Part shown: positions 1-6,841 of the stretch, piece by piece
How positions within the stretch are numbered: the first letter of the stretch is position 1
How the letters are laid out: the number at the start of each line of letters is the position of its first letter
Source of the DNA: an uncultured Ruminococcus sp.
GTDB taxonomy: Bacteria; Bacillota; Clostridia; Oscillospirales; Acutalibacteraceae
NCBI GenBank assembly: GCA_902803585.1
Contig: CADCQO010000271.1
Location: forward strand, 1-8,778
DNA: 8,778 nucleotides
Direction: 5' to 3'
Notes under the pieces: generated by a model
Seen by the model: only the letters and a program-made list of their open reading frames with translations
Told to the model about the DNA's origin: nothing
Databases searched by the model: none
Position numbers and translations under genes: made by a program

Positions 1-619
1 CAACGATACGGTCAGCCATTGTCATAGCCTCTGTCTGGTCATGTGTAACGTAGATAAATGTTGTACCGAGTCTCTTGTGGAGCTTTGAAATCTCAGTTCT
101 CATGGCAGTTCTCAATTTAGCATCGAGGTTAGAGAGCGGTTCGTCAAGAAGGAATACCTTCGGGTCACGGACGATAGCACGACCAAGGGCAACACGCTGT
201 CTCTGACCACCGGAGAGAGCCTTCGGCTTACGTTCAAGCAGATGAGCGATATCCAGAGATCTTGCAGCCTCTTCTACACGTCTTCTGATCTCCTCAGGAG
301 GCGTTTTACGGAGCTTCAGACCGAAAGCCATGTTATCAAATACTGTCATATGCGGATAAAGAGCGTAGTTCTGGAATACCATTGCGATATCTCTGTCCTT
401 AGGGGAAACGTCGTTAGCAAGAATGTCACCAATGTGCAGCTCGCCCTTAGAAATATCTTCCAGACCTGCGATCATACGGAGTGTCGTGGACTTACCACAG
501 CCTGAAGGACCTACGAAAATAATAAACTCCTTATCAGCAATTTCCAGATTGAAGTCGCTGACAGCAACAACATTGCCATCATAAATCTTGTAAACATTCT
601 TTAATGATACACTTGCCAT
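1..619 (-). CDS. Sugar ABC transporter ATP-binding protein, MalK/UgpC/MsmX family (partial)
   Basis: This is the nucleotide-binding subunit that energises a carbohydrate importer at the inner face of the membrane. The 206 visible residues hold Walker A GPSGCGKST (37-45), the Q-loop at Q83, signature LSGGQ (135-139), Walker B VFLLDEP (155-161) with the catalytic Glu, D-loop SNLDA (163-167) and the H-loop His193. The YALYPHMTVFDNMAFGLK stretch is typical of the MalK/UgpC/MsmX group. The family is usually about 360-380 residues, so the C-terminal regulatory domain lies beyond the left edge. The ATG at 619 is fixed by AGGAGGA (625-631) five bases upstream. No permease gene is adjacent in the window and the gene has its own promoter, which fits a stand-alone multitask ATPase serving several sugar importers, as MsmX does in Bacillus; that role is inference. 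A small CGCTT/AAGCG hairpin (637-654) lies in the leader. Confidence 0.95.
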   Translation of the reverse strand, partial: MASVSLKNVYKIYDGNVVAVSDFNLEIADKEFIIFVGPSGCGKSTTLRMIAGLEDISKGELHIGDILANDVSPKDRDIAMVFQNYALYPHMTVFDNMAFGLKLRKTPPEEIRRRVEEAARSLDIAHLLERKPKALSGGQRQRVALGRAIVRDPKVFLLDEPLSNLDAKLRTAMRTEISKLHKRLGTTFIYVTHDQTEAMTMADRIV

Positions 620-682
620 AATTATCCTCCTGCATTCGCTTCATTAAAAAAGCGTAATTTGAAATCAACATTCAACACTAAT

Positions 683-691
683 ACTATAGCA
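683..691 (-). promoter_or_regulatory. Extended -10 promoter of the sugar-ABC ATPase gene
   Basis: On the minus strand TGC followed by TATAGT forms an extended -10 element (TGnTATAAT type). It would start transcription near 676 and give a leader of about 57 nt. No good -35 hexamer stands 16-18 nt upstream, which is acceptable for extended -10 promoters. The surrounding intergenic DNA is strongly AT-rich. Confidence 0.45.
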
Positions 692-766
692 GATTATTTC
701 CAAAAATAAAAGGCTTTTTTTTACTAAAATCTTAACCGGTTGTTTAGGTATAATTCACATAAGACA

Positions 767-785
767 AAATTAACACCCTTAATTT
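767..785 (-). terminator. Weak AT-only hairpin after the pseudouridine synthase gene
   Basis: A perfect 7-bp stem (AAATTAA/TTAATTT) encloses a 5-nt loop, starting 15 nt past the stop codon at 800. It has no GC pairs in the stem and only a broken T-rich tail, so it is a poor intrinsic terminator. Nothing better was found before the next gene begins at 619. Confidence 0.25.
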
Positions 786-799
786 ATGCAACTTGTCCA

Positions 800-1531
800 T
801 TATTTTGCCTGTTGGATTCCATGAATCCGGTTTAAAAGTTCAATAACCTCTGTATTTGTCAGGTTTCTGGCTTGTCCGGCATCAAGTGTTTCGTCCAGCC
901 ATACCCCGCCGATACGCAGCCTTTTGAGGTAAATCACCTCTGTACCTACTGCGTGAAACATTCTTTTTATCTGATGAAATTTTCCTTCGCAGATTTCGAC
1001 CAATGCTTTGTTTTCACCGATGATTTTCATTTCAGCGGGCAGAAAATTCTGTTCTCCACAGCGTATTCCTTCAGCAAACGCTTGTATATCCCCGCTGGTC
1101 AGATTCCTGTCACAATGCACCTCATACAGCTTATAGACATGGCTTTTTGGTGCAAGCATTTTGTGTGCGAGTACCCCGTCATTGGTGAGCAGAATAAAGC
1201 CTTCCGTGTCCTTGTCGAGCCGTCCTGCGGGAAACAAATCACGGCGTTTCATTTCTTCCGGCAAAAGATCAATCACTGTTCTGGCGTGTTTATCCTTGCT
1301 TGCTGAAAGTACGCCCTGCGGCTTGTTCATCATGATATAGACATACTGTTGTATTCCGATTTTCTGACCGTCCACTGTAAATTGTGTTGCTGCGGGGTCG
1401 AATTTTTCCTCCGGCCGTTTGACAAGTTTTCCGTCTGCAAAGACCTTTCCTGCTTTGATGAGTGCCTTGATGCCGCTTCTGCCTGTCATTCCCTGAGAGG
1501 ATAAAATCTTATCAATTCTTTCCATTCCCAT
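800..1531 (-). CDS. 16S/23S rRNA pseudouridine synthase, RsuA/RluB family
   Basis: This enzyme isomerises a specific uridine in rRNA to pseudouridine. Of 243 residues, about 3-60 form an S4 RNA-binding domain (MERIDKILSSQG... with KAGKVFADGK). The rest is the synthase domain with the family motif PAGRLDKDTEG, whose Asp (D106) is the catalytic nucleophile. LLTNDG and the HKMLAPKSHVYKLYEV segment are typical of RsuA/RluB/RluE/RluF. Length fits single-copy Gram-positive RsuA-type enzymes; whether the target is 16S U516 or a 23S site cannot be decided here. The start is set at 1531 because GGGGAG (1540-1545) stands 8 nt upstream. The open frame extends 12 codons further, but that part overlaps the AT-rich leader and the RBS. 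It lies 48 nt after the exporter genes on the same strand, probably as the last cistron of that unit, behind a possible attenuating hairpin. Confidence 0.93.
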   Translation of the reverse strand: MGMERIDKILSSQGMTGRSGIKALIKAGKVFADGKLVKRPEEKFDPAATQFTVDGQKIGIQQYVYIMMNKPQGVLSASKDKHARTVIDLLPEEMKRRDLFPAGRLDKDTEGFILLTNDGVLAHKMLAPKSHVYKLYEVHCDRNLTSGDIQAFAEGIRCGEQNFLPAEMKIIGENKALVEICEGKFHQIKRMFHAVGTEVIYLKRLRIGGVWLDETLDAGQARNLTNTEVIELLNRIHGIQQAK

Positions 1532-1541
1532 ACGATCATCT

Positions 1542-1564
1542 CCCCGAAAATTGAAAATTAAAAA
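1542..1564 (-). repeat. AT-rich leader repeat upstream of the pseudouridine synthase gene
   Basis: This is the second copy of the leader repeat at 5276-5298, with 20 of 23 bases identical on the coding strand. Here it carries a normal GGGGAG RBS and leads to an ATG at 1531. It overlaps the U-run of the candidate attenuator. Confidence 0.6.
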
Positions 1565-1580
1565 CACAGAATGATTCCGT
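1560..1580 (-). terminator. Possible weak terminator/attenuator between exporter and pseudouridine synthase genes
   Basis: A 6-bp stem (arms 1575-1580 and 1566-1571, one G-U pair) with a 3-nt loop is followed, after one G, by TTTTT on the minus strand. It begins at the exporter stop codon. The short stem suggests partial rather than full termination, lowering expression of the downstream gene. Confidence 0.35.
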
Positions 1581-3334
1581 CAGGTAGCAGCAAACTGGGA
1601 GTTGTAGAGGTTGTGATAGAACCCATTTTGTGCCATCAGTTCGCTGTGACTGCCCTGTTCAATGATATGACCATCTTTCATTACAAGAATAACGTCTGCT
1701 TCCTTGATGGTGGAAAGACGATGGGCAACGATAAAGCTGGTGCGTCCCTGCATCATATTGTTGAAAGCCTCCTGAATTTTCAGCTCGGTGCGGGTATCAA
1801 TACTGGAAGTTGCTTCGTCAAGAATGAGCATAGGCGGGTCACAAAGCATGACACGGGCAATACACATCAGCTGCCGCTGCCCCTGTGAGAGGTTTGCGCC
1901 TTCTTCTGTAATCATCGTATCGTAACCATTCGGCATACGTTCAATAAAACGATGGATAAAGGCTCTTTTAGCGGCGGCTTTCACTTCGTCAAGGGTAGCG
2001 TCAGGCTTGCCGTAGGCGATATTTTCCCTTACTGTGGCGTTGTACAGCCAGCTGTCCTGCAGAACCATACCATAAAGAGAACGGAGTTCATCACGGGGCA
2101 TAGTATAAATACTCTGACCATCGACCCTGATATCGCCTCCCGTAACATCATAAAAACGCATGAGCAGGTTAATAAATGTTGTTTTGCCGCAGCCGGTAGG
2201 CCCTACAATTGCGATACGGCTGCCTGCTTTTACGTGCAGGGCGAAATCAGTAATCAGCGGCTTGTCAGGAGAATAGGAAAAGCTGATATGTTCAATGTCG
2301 ATTTTTCCTTTGCAGACTGCAAGGGGAGCGGCATTTTCTGCATCAGGTTTCTGATCGGGCGTATCGAGCAGTTCAAAAACTCTGTCAGCGCCTGCCAGTG
2401 CTGACTGTAACTGCGGAATAACACCTGTTACTTCGTTGAAAGGCTTTGTATACTGGTTAGCGTAGGTGATAAAGGCGGAAATCTGACCGACTGTCAGATG
2501 ACCGTTGATAACGCTGACTGCACCTGTAATACATACAGCGGTAGTTACCAGACCATTGACAAAACGTGTGCTTGGGTTGGCGAGAGAGGAATAGAACTGT
2601 GATTTCTGACCGCTGACACGCAGGCACTCATTGATTTCCTCAAAGCCTTCCTGTGCCTTGTCCTCATAGCCAAAAGCCTTGACGAGCTTCTGCTGACCGA
2701 CATATTCCTCGATATAAGAGCTGATTTCGCCTTGTGTCTTTGACTGCTCACGGAACTGCTTTTGTGACAAACGGGTAATAAATGCCGCTACAAACATCGA
2801 AAGCGGTGTGATGACAACGACAACCAGAGCAATGAACACATTCAGCATAATCATAAAGCCCAGTGTACAGACAATCATCACAATGCCGGAAAACAGCTGT
2901 GTAATGCCCTGCAATAATCCTGTGCCGATATTATCGGTATCATTTATCATACGGCTGATAAGGTCGCCGTGCGGATGTCCGTCAATCGTTTTGAGCGGAA
3001 CGGTATTGAATTTCTCAAACAACTCATCACGGATATCTCTCACAGTCAGGTAGCTTACAGCGTTGACAAACAAGCCCATCAGCCATTGAAACACCGCACA
3101 GCCCAGAACAGTAACCCCTGTCATCAGCAGAAGGTTGGCAATAGCGGGAAAATCCACTTTGCCTTTATCAATAATGCGGTCGATAGCTTGTCCGATCAAT
3201 ACAGGCGCGGCCAATGTCAGTACAACATACAATACGGCAAAAATCATTGCCATTGCCAGACTCCCTTTATAACGGGCGGCATATTTGAGAATACGTCTGA
3301 TGGTATGCTTGTTGTTTGTTTTTGTTCGCTTCAC
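1580..3334 (-). CDS. Heterodimeric ABC exporter, half-transporter with the catalytic ATP site (TM288/LmrD/BmrD type)
   Basis: This is a type I ABC exporter half of 584 residues: an N-terminal transmembrane domain (about 25-320, six predicted helices) fused to a C-terminal ATPase domain (about 345-580). It acts in the cytoplasmic membrane with the product of the upstream gene. Visible motifs are Walker A GPTGCGKT (378-385), Q-loop Q426, signature LSQGQ (482-486), Walker B MLILDE (502-507) with catalytic E507, and switch His538 in AHRLST. The Glu and His are intact, while the signature departs from LSGGQ. That pattern marks the partner carrying the active Walker B. The start is GTG at 3334, overlapping the upstream stop as GTGA (3331-3334); GGAGGAGGTGG (3342-3352) upstream is an excellent RBS. 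The GTGA overlap implies translational coupling and equal subunit supply. Substrate is unknown; relatives export drugs, lipids or peptides. Confidence 0.97.
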   Translation of the reverse strand: MKRTKTNNKHTIRRILKYAARYKGSLAMAMIFAVLYVVLTLAAPVLIGQAIDRIIDKGKVDFPAIANLLLMTGVTVLGCAVFQWLMGLFVNAVSYLTVRDIRDELFEKFNTVPLKTIDGHPHGDLISRMINDTDNIGTGLLQGITQLFSGIVMIVCTLGFMIMLNVFIALVVVVITPLSMFVAAFITRLSQKQFREQSKTQGEISSYIEEYVGQQKLVKAFGYEDKAQEGFEEINECLRVSGQKSQFYSSLANPSTRFVNGLVTTAVCITGAVSVINGHLTVGQISAFITYANQYTKPFNEVTGVIPQLQSALAGADRVFELLDTPDQKPDAENAAPLAVCKGKIDIEHISFSYSPDKPLITDFALHVKAGSRIAIVGPTGCGKTTFINLLMRFYDVTGGDIRVDGQSIYTMPRDELRSLYGMVLQDSWLYNATVRENIAYGKPDATLDEVKAAAKRAFIHRFIERMPNGYDTMITEEGANLSQGQRQLMCIARVMLCDPPMLILDEATSSIDTRTELKIQEAFNNMMQGRTSFIVAHRLSTIKEADVILVMKDGHIIEQGSHSELMAQNGFYHNLYNSQFAAT

Positions 3335-5064
3335 GGATTTTCCACCTCCTCCGCCTTGAGCTGTGACAGACAGATTTCTTTGTAAACCTCACAATGATGG
3401 AACAATTCGTTATGTGTGCCGATACCTGCAATTTCTCCGCCGTCCAGTACCAGAATTTTATCAGCATAGCGCACCGTGCCGACTCTCTGTGATACCATGA
3501 TAACCGTCATACCCTGTGTTTCCTCGTACAAAGCCTTTCTCAGTGCTGCATCAGTTGCGAAGTCCAGCGCACTTGCACTATCGTCCAGAATCAATATTTC
3601 AGGCTGCCCGACCAGCGCTCTTGCAATCGTCAATCGCTGCCGCTGGCCGCCGGAAAGATTTTTTCCGCCGGGGCTGATGTATCTTTCTGTCTTTTCGGGC
3701 AGTTTTGCTACAAATTCATAGGCCTGAGCAATTTTCAGCGCTTTTTCGATTTCAGCATCGGAAGCATCACGCTTGCCCCATCGCATATTATCCTTGATGG
3801 TGCCGGAAAACAGTTCCGCTTTTTGTGGTACGATGCCGATTTTATGCCGCAAATCTGCCATTTTATACTGCTTTACGTCTGCGCCGTCAACCAGCACTCT
3901 TCCTTGTGTCGCATCATAAAAGCGGGGAATCAGGCTGACGAGCGTACTTTTGCCGGAACCGGTACCGCCGATAATGCCCATTGTCTGACCTCTTTCCAGC
4001 GTAAAGCTGATATCTTTCAGCGCATGACCGCTTCCCGAATAGCTGAATGATACCTTGTCAAACGCAATACAGGGCGTATGTTCTGCTATTTCCGGCACAA
4101 TGCCTTCACCCTCCTGCACAGAGGGGAGTGTATCAAAAACTTCGTTGACGCGTGATGCAGAAGCCGAAGCATTTGTGAAAATCACTACCAGATTGGATAC
4201 CACAATCATAGCCAGCAGTATCTGTGTCATATAATTGACCAGAGCGATAATCTGACCTGTTTTCAGTTCGCCGCTGAATACCAGACCGCCGCCAAACCAT
4301 ACAACTGCTATAATGGCGGCCTGTGCGACGACATACGTCATAGGATTCAATAAAGCAGACAATCTTCCTGCTTTTACAGCGATTTCTGTCAATTCCTCAT
4401 TGCTTGCCTGAAAACGTTCCGTATCGCTTTTTTGCCGTCCGAAGGCACGGATTACACGATTACCCGAGAGATTTTCCCGTGAAATCAGCGATACGGTATC
4501 CATTTTTTTCTGCATCGCCTTATAGAACGGTACGGAACGGGTCATCACAACAAACAGAATGACGGCAATCAGCAGCGCTGCTGCAAAGAAGATCAGCGAG
4601 AGTTTCAGATCAATGGTCATTGCCATAATCAAAGCACCGATAACCAGAAACGGTGCGCGGATAACAAGACGTATCAGCATAGCCACAGCCAGCTGCAGGC
4701 GGTTGATATCGTTGGTCATTCTTGTAATCAGCGAAGGTGTTCCCAGCTTGTCCAGCTCATTATGTGACAAAGTATTGATATGCCGGAACATGGCGTTTCT
4801 TACCTTTGTACCGAAACCCTGTGAAGCGATGGACGCTGATTTCTGGCACACCAGCGCAAAGCCTAACCCCAGCGCACCAAGCAGTACCATCAGTCCGCCT
4901 TTCTGGAGCACATAACTGATGTCGCTGTTTTTCACCCCATTGTCAATAATGTCTGCTGTAATCAGGGGAATCAGCAGTTCAAAGATTGCTTCGATAAGCT
5001 TACAGACAGGGCCTATTGTCAATTGCAGCTTATAGTCCTTCAGAAACCGGCGCAGTCGAAACAT
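3331..5064 (-). CDS. Heterodimeric ABC exporter, half-transporter with the degenerate ATP site (TM287/LmrC/BmrC type)
   Basis: This is the other half of the exporter: 577 residues with a six-helix transmembrane domain followed by an ATPase domain. Walker A is GGTGSGKST (366-374), Q-loop Q414 and signature LSGGQ (470-474). Walker B reads ILILDD, so Asp495 replaces the catalytic Glu, and the switch His is Gln526 (VSQRVGTVR). These two changes are the classic mark of the non-hydrolysing site in TM287/288-type heterodimers; the canonical LSGGQ completes the partner's active site. The open frame reaches 5136, but its first 17 codons lie over the promoter, so translation cannot begin there. Candidate ATGs are 5085, 5076, 5073 and 5064. 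AAAGGA (5077-5082) best serves 5064 after allowing for its alignment to the anti-SD, and MFRLRRFLKDYK matches the usual family N-terminus; 5073 or 5085 remain possible. It is the first gene of the unit. Confidence 0.96.
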   Translation of the reverse strand: MFRLRRFLKDYKLQLTIGPVCKLIEAIFELLIPLITADIIDNGVKNSDISYVLQKGGLMVLLGALGLGFALVCQKSASIASQGFGTKVRNAMFRHINTLSHNELDKLGTPSLITRMTNDINRLQLAVAMLIRLVIRAPFLVIGALIMAMTIDLKLSLIFFAAALLIAVILFVVMTRSVPFYKAMQKKMDTVSLISRENLSGNRVIRAFGRQKSDTERFQASNEELTEIAVKAGRLSALLNPMTYVVAQAAIIAVVWFGGGLVFSGELKTGQIIALVNYMTQILLAMIVVSNLVVIFTNASASASRVNEVFDTLPSVQEGEGIVPEIAEHTPCIAFDKVSFSYSGSGHALKDISFTLERGQTMGIIGGTGSGKSTLVSLIPRFYDATQGRVLVDGADVKQYKMADLRHKIGIVPQKAELFSGTIKDNMRWGKRDASDAEIEKALKIAQAYEFVAKLPEKTERYISPGGKNLSGGQRQRLTIARALVGQPEILILDDSASALDFATDAALRKALYEETQGMTVIMVSQRVGTVRYADKILVLDGGEIAGIGTHNELFHHCEVYKEICLSQLKAEEVENP

Positions 5065-5107
5065 TGTTTTCATCATTCCTTTCATTTTCTGATATTCACT
5101 GTTTTTT

Positions 5108-5136
5108 ATTGTAGCGCATATATTTTCTTCCGTCAA
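5108..5136 (-). promoter_or_regulatory. Sigma-A type promoter of the ABC exporter unit
   Basis: On the minus strand TTGACG (5131-5136) and TACAAT (5108-5113) are separated by exactly 17 nt, giving 5/6 matches in each hexamer. Transcription is expected near 5101, leaving a leader of about 37 nt to the ATG at 5064. The promoter position excludes the upstream extension of the open frame as coding. Confidence 0.8.
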
Positions 5137-5140
5137 GAAG

Positions 5141-5155
5141 TGAAACGGCGGTTCA
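5141..5155. promoter_or_regulatory. Dyad between divergent promoters, candidate operator
   Basis: The 15-bp sequence TGAAACGGCGGTTCA is an inverted repeat (TGAA...TTCA, inner C/G pair, one mismatch). It sits just between the -35 boxes of the exporter promoter and the proposed flippase promoter, touching the latter by one base. A repressor here could control both directions. No regulator gene is in the window, so this rests on position and symmetry only. Confidence 0.3.
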
Positions 5156-5183
5156 TGACAACGAAATTCACGCTGTAGATACT
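5155..5183 (+). promoter_or_regulatory. Candidate promoter of the flippase gene
   Basis: ATGACA (5155-5160, 5/6 match) and GATACT (5178-5183, 4/6 match) are spaced by 17 nt. Transcription would begin near 5190 and give a leader of about 118 nt before the conserved protein start. It lies back-to-back with the exporter promoter. Confidence 0.45.
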
Positions 5184-5275
5184 CTTGTGGTGCGGCAGTT
5201 CAGACAGAGCAAACGTCCTGACACTGTTCATTTATCTGAGTGCAGACTTTACAGAAGCCGGACAGAGATTTTCCG

Positions 5276-5307
5276 TTTTCAATTTTCAATTTTTGGGTGG
5301 TGGTGGT
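5276..5307 (+). repeat. AT-rich leader repeat upstream of the flippase gene
   Basis: TTTTCAA units in tandem (5276-5294) lead into a GGT-rich SD-like stretch. Over 23 nt this matches the leader of the pseudouridine synthase gene (minus strand, 1564 to 1542) at 20 positions, and in both copies it ends 9-10 nt before the start codon position. It may be a duplicated leader or a dispersed short repeat. Confidence 0.6.
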
Positions 5308-6792
5308 ACGCAGAAGGAACTGTATATTAAGAATGGAGTGCTGCTTGCAGTAACGGCACTTGTTATAAGAAGCATCGGCATGGTGTTTCGTATCTTTTTG
5401 TCGGATACGCTGGGCACAGAAGGGCTGGGGCTTTATCAGCTTATTATAAGCGTATATGTTGTATTTGCAGCGGTATCGTCTTCGGGAATATCGCTTTGTA
5501 CGACACGCCTGTATGCAGACTATACTGCTGTCGGGGACTGCGGGAAGGCTCTGTATGCCGTTCAGCGCTGTCTGCTGTTTTCATCAGCAGCAGGAATATT
5601 GACAGGGGCAATATTGCTGTTATCTGCCGATGGAATTGCCGGATCGCTTCTGCTTGACAGCAGAGCAGCGGCGGCTTTGCGCATACTTGCACCAAGTCTG
5701 CCGTTTTTATCCGTTTCTGCCTGTATTCGGGGATACTTTCTGGCAAGGAGGAAAACGCTTCCCGCCTCGGCTGAACAGCTTTTAGAACAACTGCTGGAAA
5801 TCGCCTGTTTTGTGCTGCTGTTTTCCGTTCACACGCCTCACGATCTTTCGGAGGCCTGTGCAATGGCGGTTACCGGCACAACAGCCGCCGAAATATTATC
5901 GCTGATTTTTTCGCTGTTCTGTTACAAATGGGACAGAAGGCACTGCTGCGGAGTGATTCTCAGGACAGAAGGACTCTGGCGGCAAATGCTGCCTATTTTT
6001 CTGCCTGTAACAGCCAACGCCTGTTTGCGCTGGGGCTTGTCTGCCGTCGAAAATGCCCTGATACCTTTTGGCTTACAGCGATACGGATATTCTGAAAGCA
6101 AGGCACTCTCCCGATACGGCATTGTCAGCGGAATGTCTATGGCAGTTCTGACGTTTCCGGCTGTGTTGATTATACCGTTTGCCTCACTGATTGTTCCGGA
6201 AATCGCAGAAGTGAGGGTGCGCCGGCATCACCGCTCTGTACGGCACATCAGCGAAGTGATGATTGCGGCGGCACTGCAGTTTTCCCTGCCTGTTATGGTG
6301 CTGATATTATTCTATGCCGACCCGCTGTGCAGGCTGTTATTCGGAAATGCCGAAGCAGGTTATTACTTGTCACTTTTAGCACCTGTTATTCCCTTCATGT
6401 ACCTTGATTCGGTAGTTGACGCACTGCTGAAGGGTCTGAACGAACAGACAGGTTATTTCATTTTCAATACCATCGACTCTGTTTTGCGGGTACTGCTGAC
6501 GATTATTCTGCTTCCGCTGTGGGGCATTTATGGTGTTGTGGTTGTCATTATCGTAAGCGAATTGCTCAATACACTGCTCAGTCTGTGGAAACTGGTCAGC
6601 ATCACACATCTGCATTTATCCGTCAGACAGCACATTTTCTTTCCCCTGCTCACTATTCTGATTCCCTGCCTTTTGCTGAAGCTCCTGCCAACTTTCGGTA
6701 CAGCCGGTACGGATCTGATTTTCCGTCTCAGCGTCTGTATTCTGTTTTGCTTTGCCATTCGTATGCTCGACAAAAAATTCCGGACAGCCTGA
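5308..6792 (+). CDS. SpoVB/MurJ-like polysaccharide or lipid flippase (MOP superfamily)
   Basis: This is a polytopic membrane protein of about 494 residues, almost wholly hydrophobic, with roughly 12-14 predicted helices. It resembles stage V sporulation protein B and the oligosaccharide flippase/MATE-like group, which move lipid-linked sugars or peptidoglycan precursors across the membrane. The N-terminal IKNGVLLAVTALVIRSIGMVFRIFLSDTLGTEGLGLYQL is the family signature region: a first helix followed by the G.EG.GLYQL loop. The open frame runs from TTG 5185, but that start lies at the likely -10/transcription start and codes for an unconserved tail. Conservation begins at (T)QKELYIKNG, where the first codon is ACG (5308) instead of ATG, with GGGTGG (5295-5300) seven bases upstream. 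In-frame alternatives are TTG 5293 (no RBS) and GTG 5338 (would cut into the conserved start). The stop codon lies inside the terminator stem. A sporulation role is not proven; cell-wall flipping is equally possible. Confidence 0.88.
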   Translation, partial: TQKELYIKNGVLLAVTALVIRSIGMVFRIFLSDTLGTEGLGLYQLIISVYVVFAAVSSSGISLCTTRLYADYTAVGDCGKALYAVQRCLLFSSAAGILTGAILLLSADGIAGSLLLDSRAAAALRILAPSLPFLSVSACIRGYFLARRKTLPASAEQLLEQLLEIACFVLLFSVHTPHDLSEACAMAVTGTTAAEILSLIFSLFCYKWDRRHCCGVILRTEGLWRQMLPIFLPVTANACLRWGLSAVENALIPFGLQRYGYSESKALSRYGIVSGMSMAVLTFPAVLIIPFASLIVPEIAEVRVRRHHRSVRHISEVMIAAALQFSLPVMVLILFYADPLCRLLFGNAEAGYYLSLLAPVIPFMYLDSVVDALLKGLNEQTGYFIFNTIDSVLRVLLTIILLPLWGIYGVVVVIIVSELLNTLLSLWKLVSITHLHLSVRQHIFFPLLTILIPCLLLKLLPTFGTAGTDLIFRLSVCILFCFAIRMLDKKFRTA

Positions 6793-6815
6793 CACAGCGG
6801 CCGTCCGGAATTTTT
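6773..6815. terminator. Bidirectional intrinsic terminator between flippase and LysM genes
   Basis: A perfect 13-bp stem (6773-6785 with 6803-6815) encloses a 17-nt loop that can form three further GC pairs. The plus strand ends in TTTTT; the minus strand ends in a run of six T (opposite 6772-6777). It serves the flippase gene ending at 6792, whose last codons are in the stem and loop, and the LysM gene ending at 6842 on the other strand. Confidence 0.9.
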
Positions 6816-6841
6816 CGTTTGTCTGCTGTCTTTTTTGATTT

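Noticed and set aside
631..645. TGAAGCGAATGCA resembling a catabolite-responsive (cre) element ahead of the sugar ABC ATPase gene
   Set aside because: It lacks a base and misses the central ARCG core of the consensus. It is better explained as one arm of a small leader hairpin.
749..754. Perfect TATAAT on the plus strand
   Set aside because: No -35 hexamer at 16-18 nt upstream and no plus-strand gene follows; chance in AT-rich intergenic DNA.
5185..5307. N-terminal extension of the flippase open frame from TTG 5185
   Set aside because: The TTG lies next to the putative -10 box with no RBS. The encoded tail includes translated leader repeat (FSVFNFQFLGGGG) and does not look like the family.
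5295..5313. GGGTGG...GGTACGC resembling the T-box GGGTGGTACCGCG motif
   Set aside because: No specifier stem, no antiterminator complement and no terminator before the gene, and the conserved protein starts immediately after it. It is read as an SD-like part of the leader.
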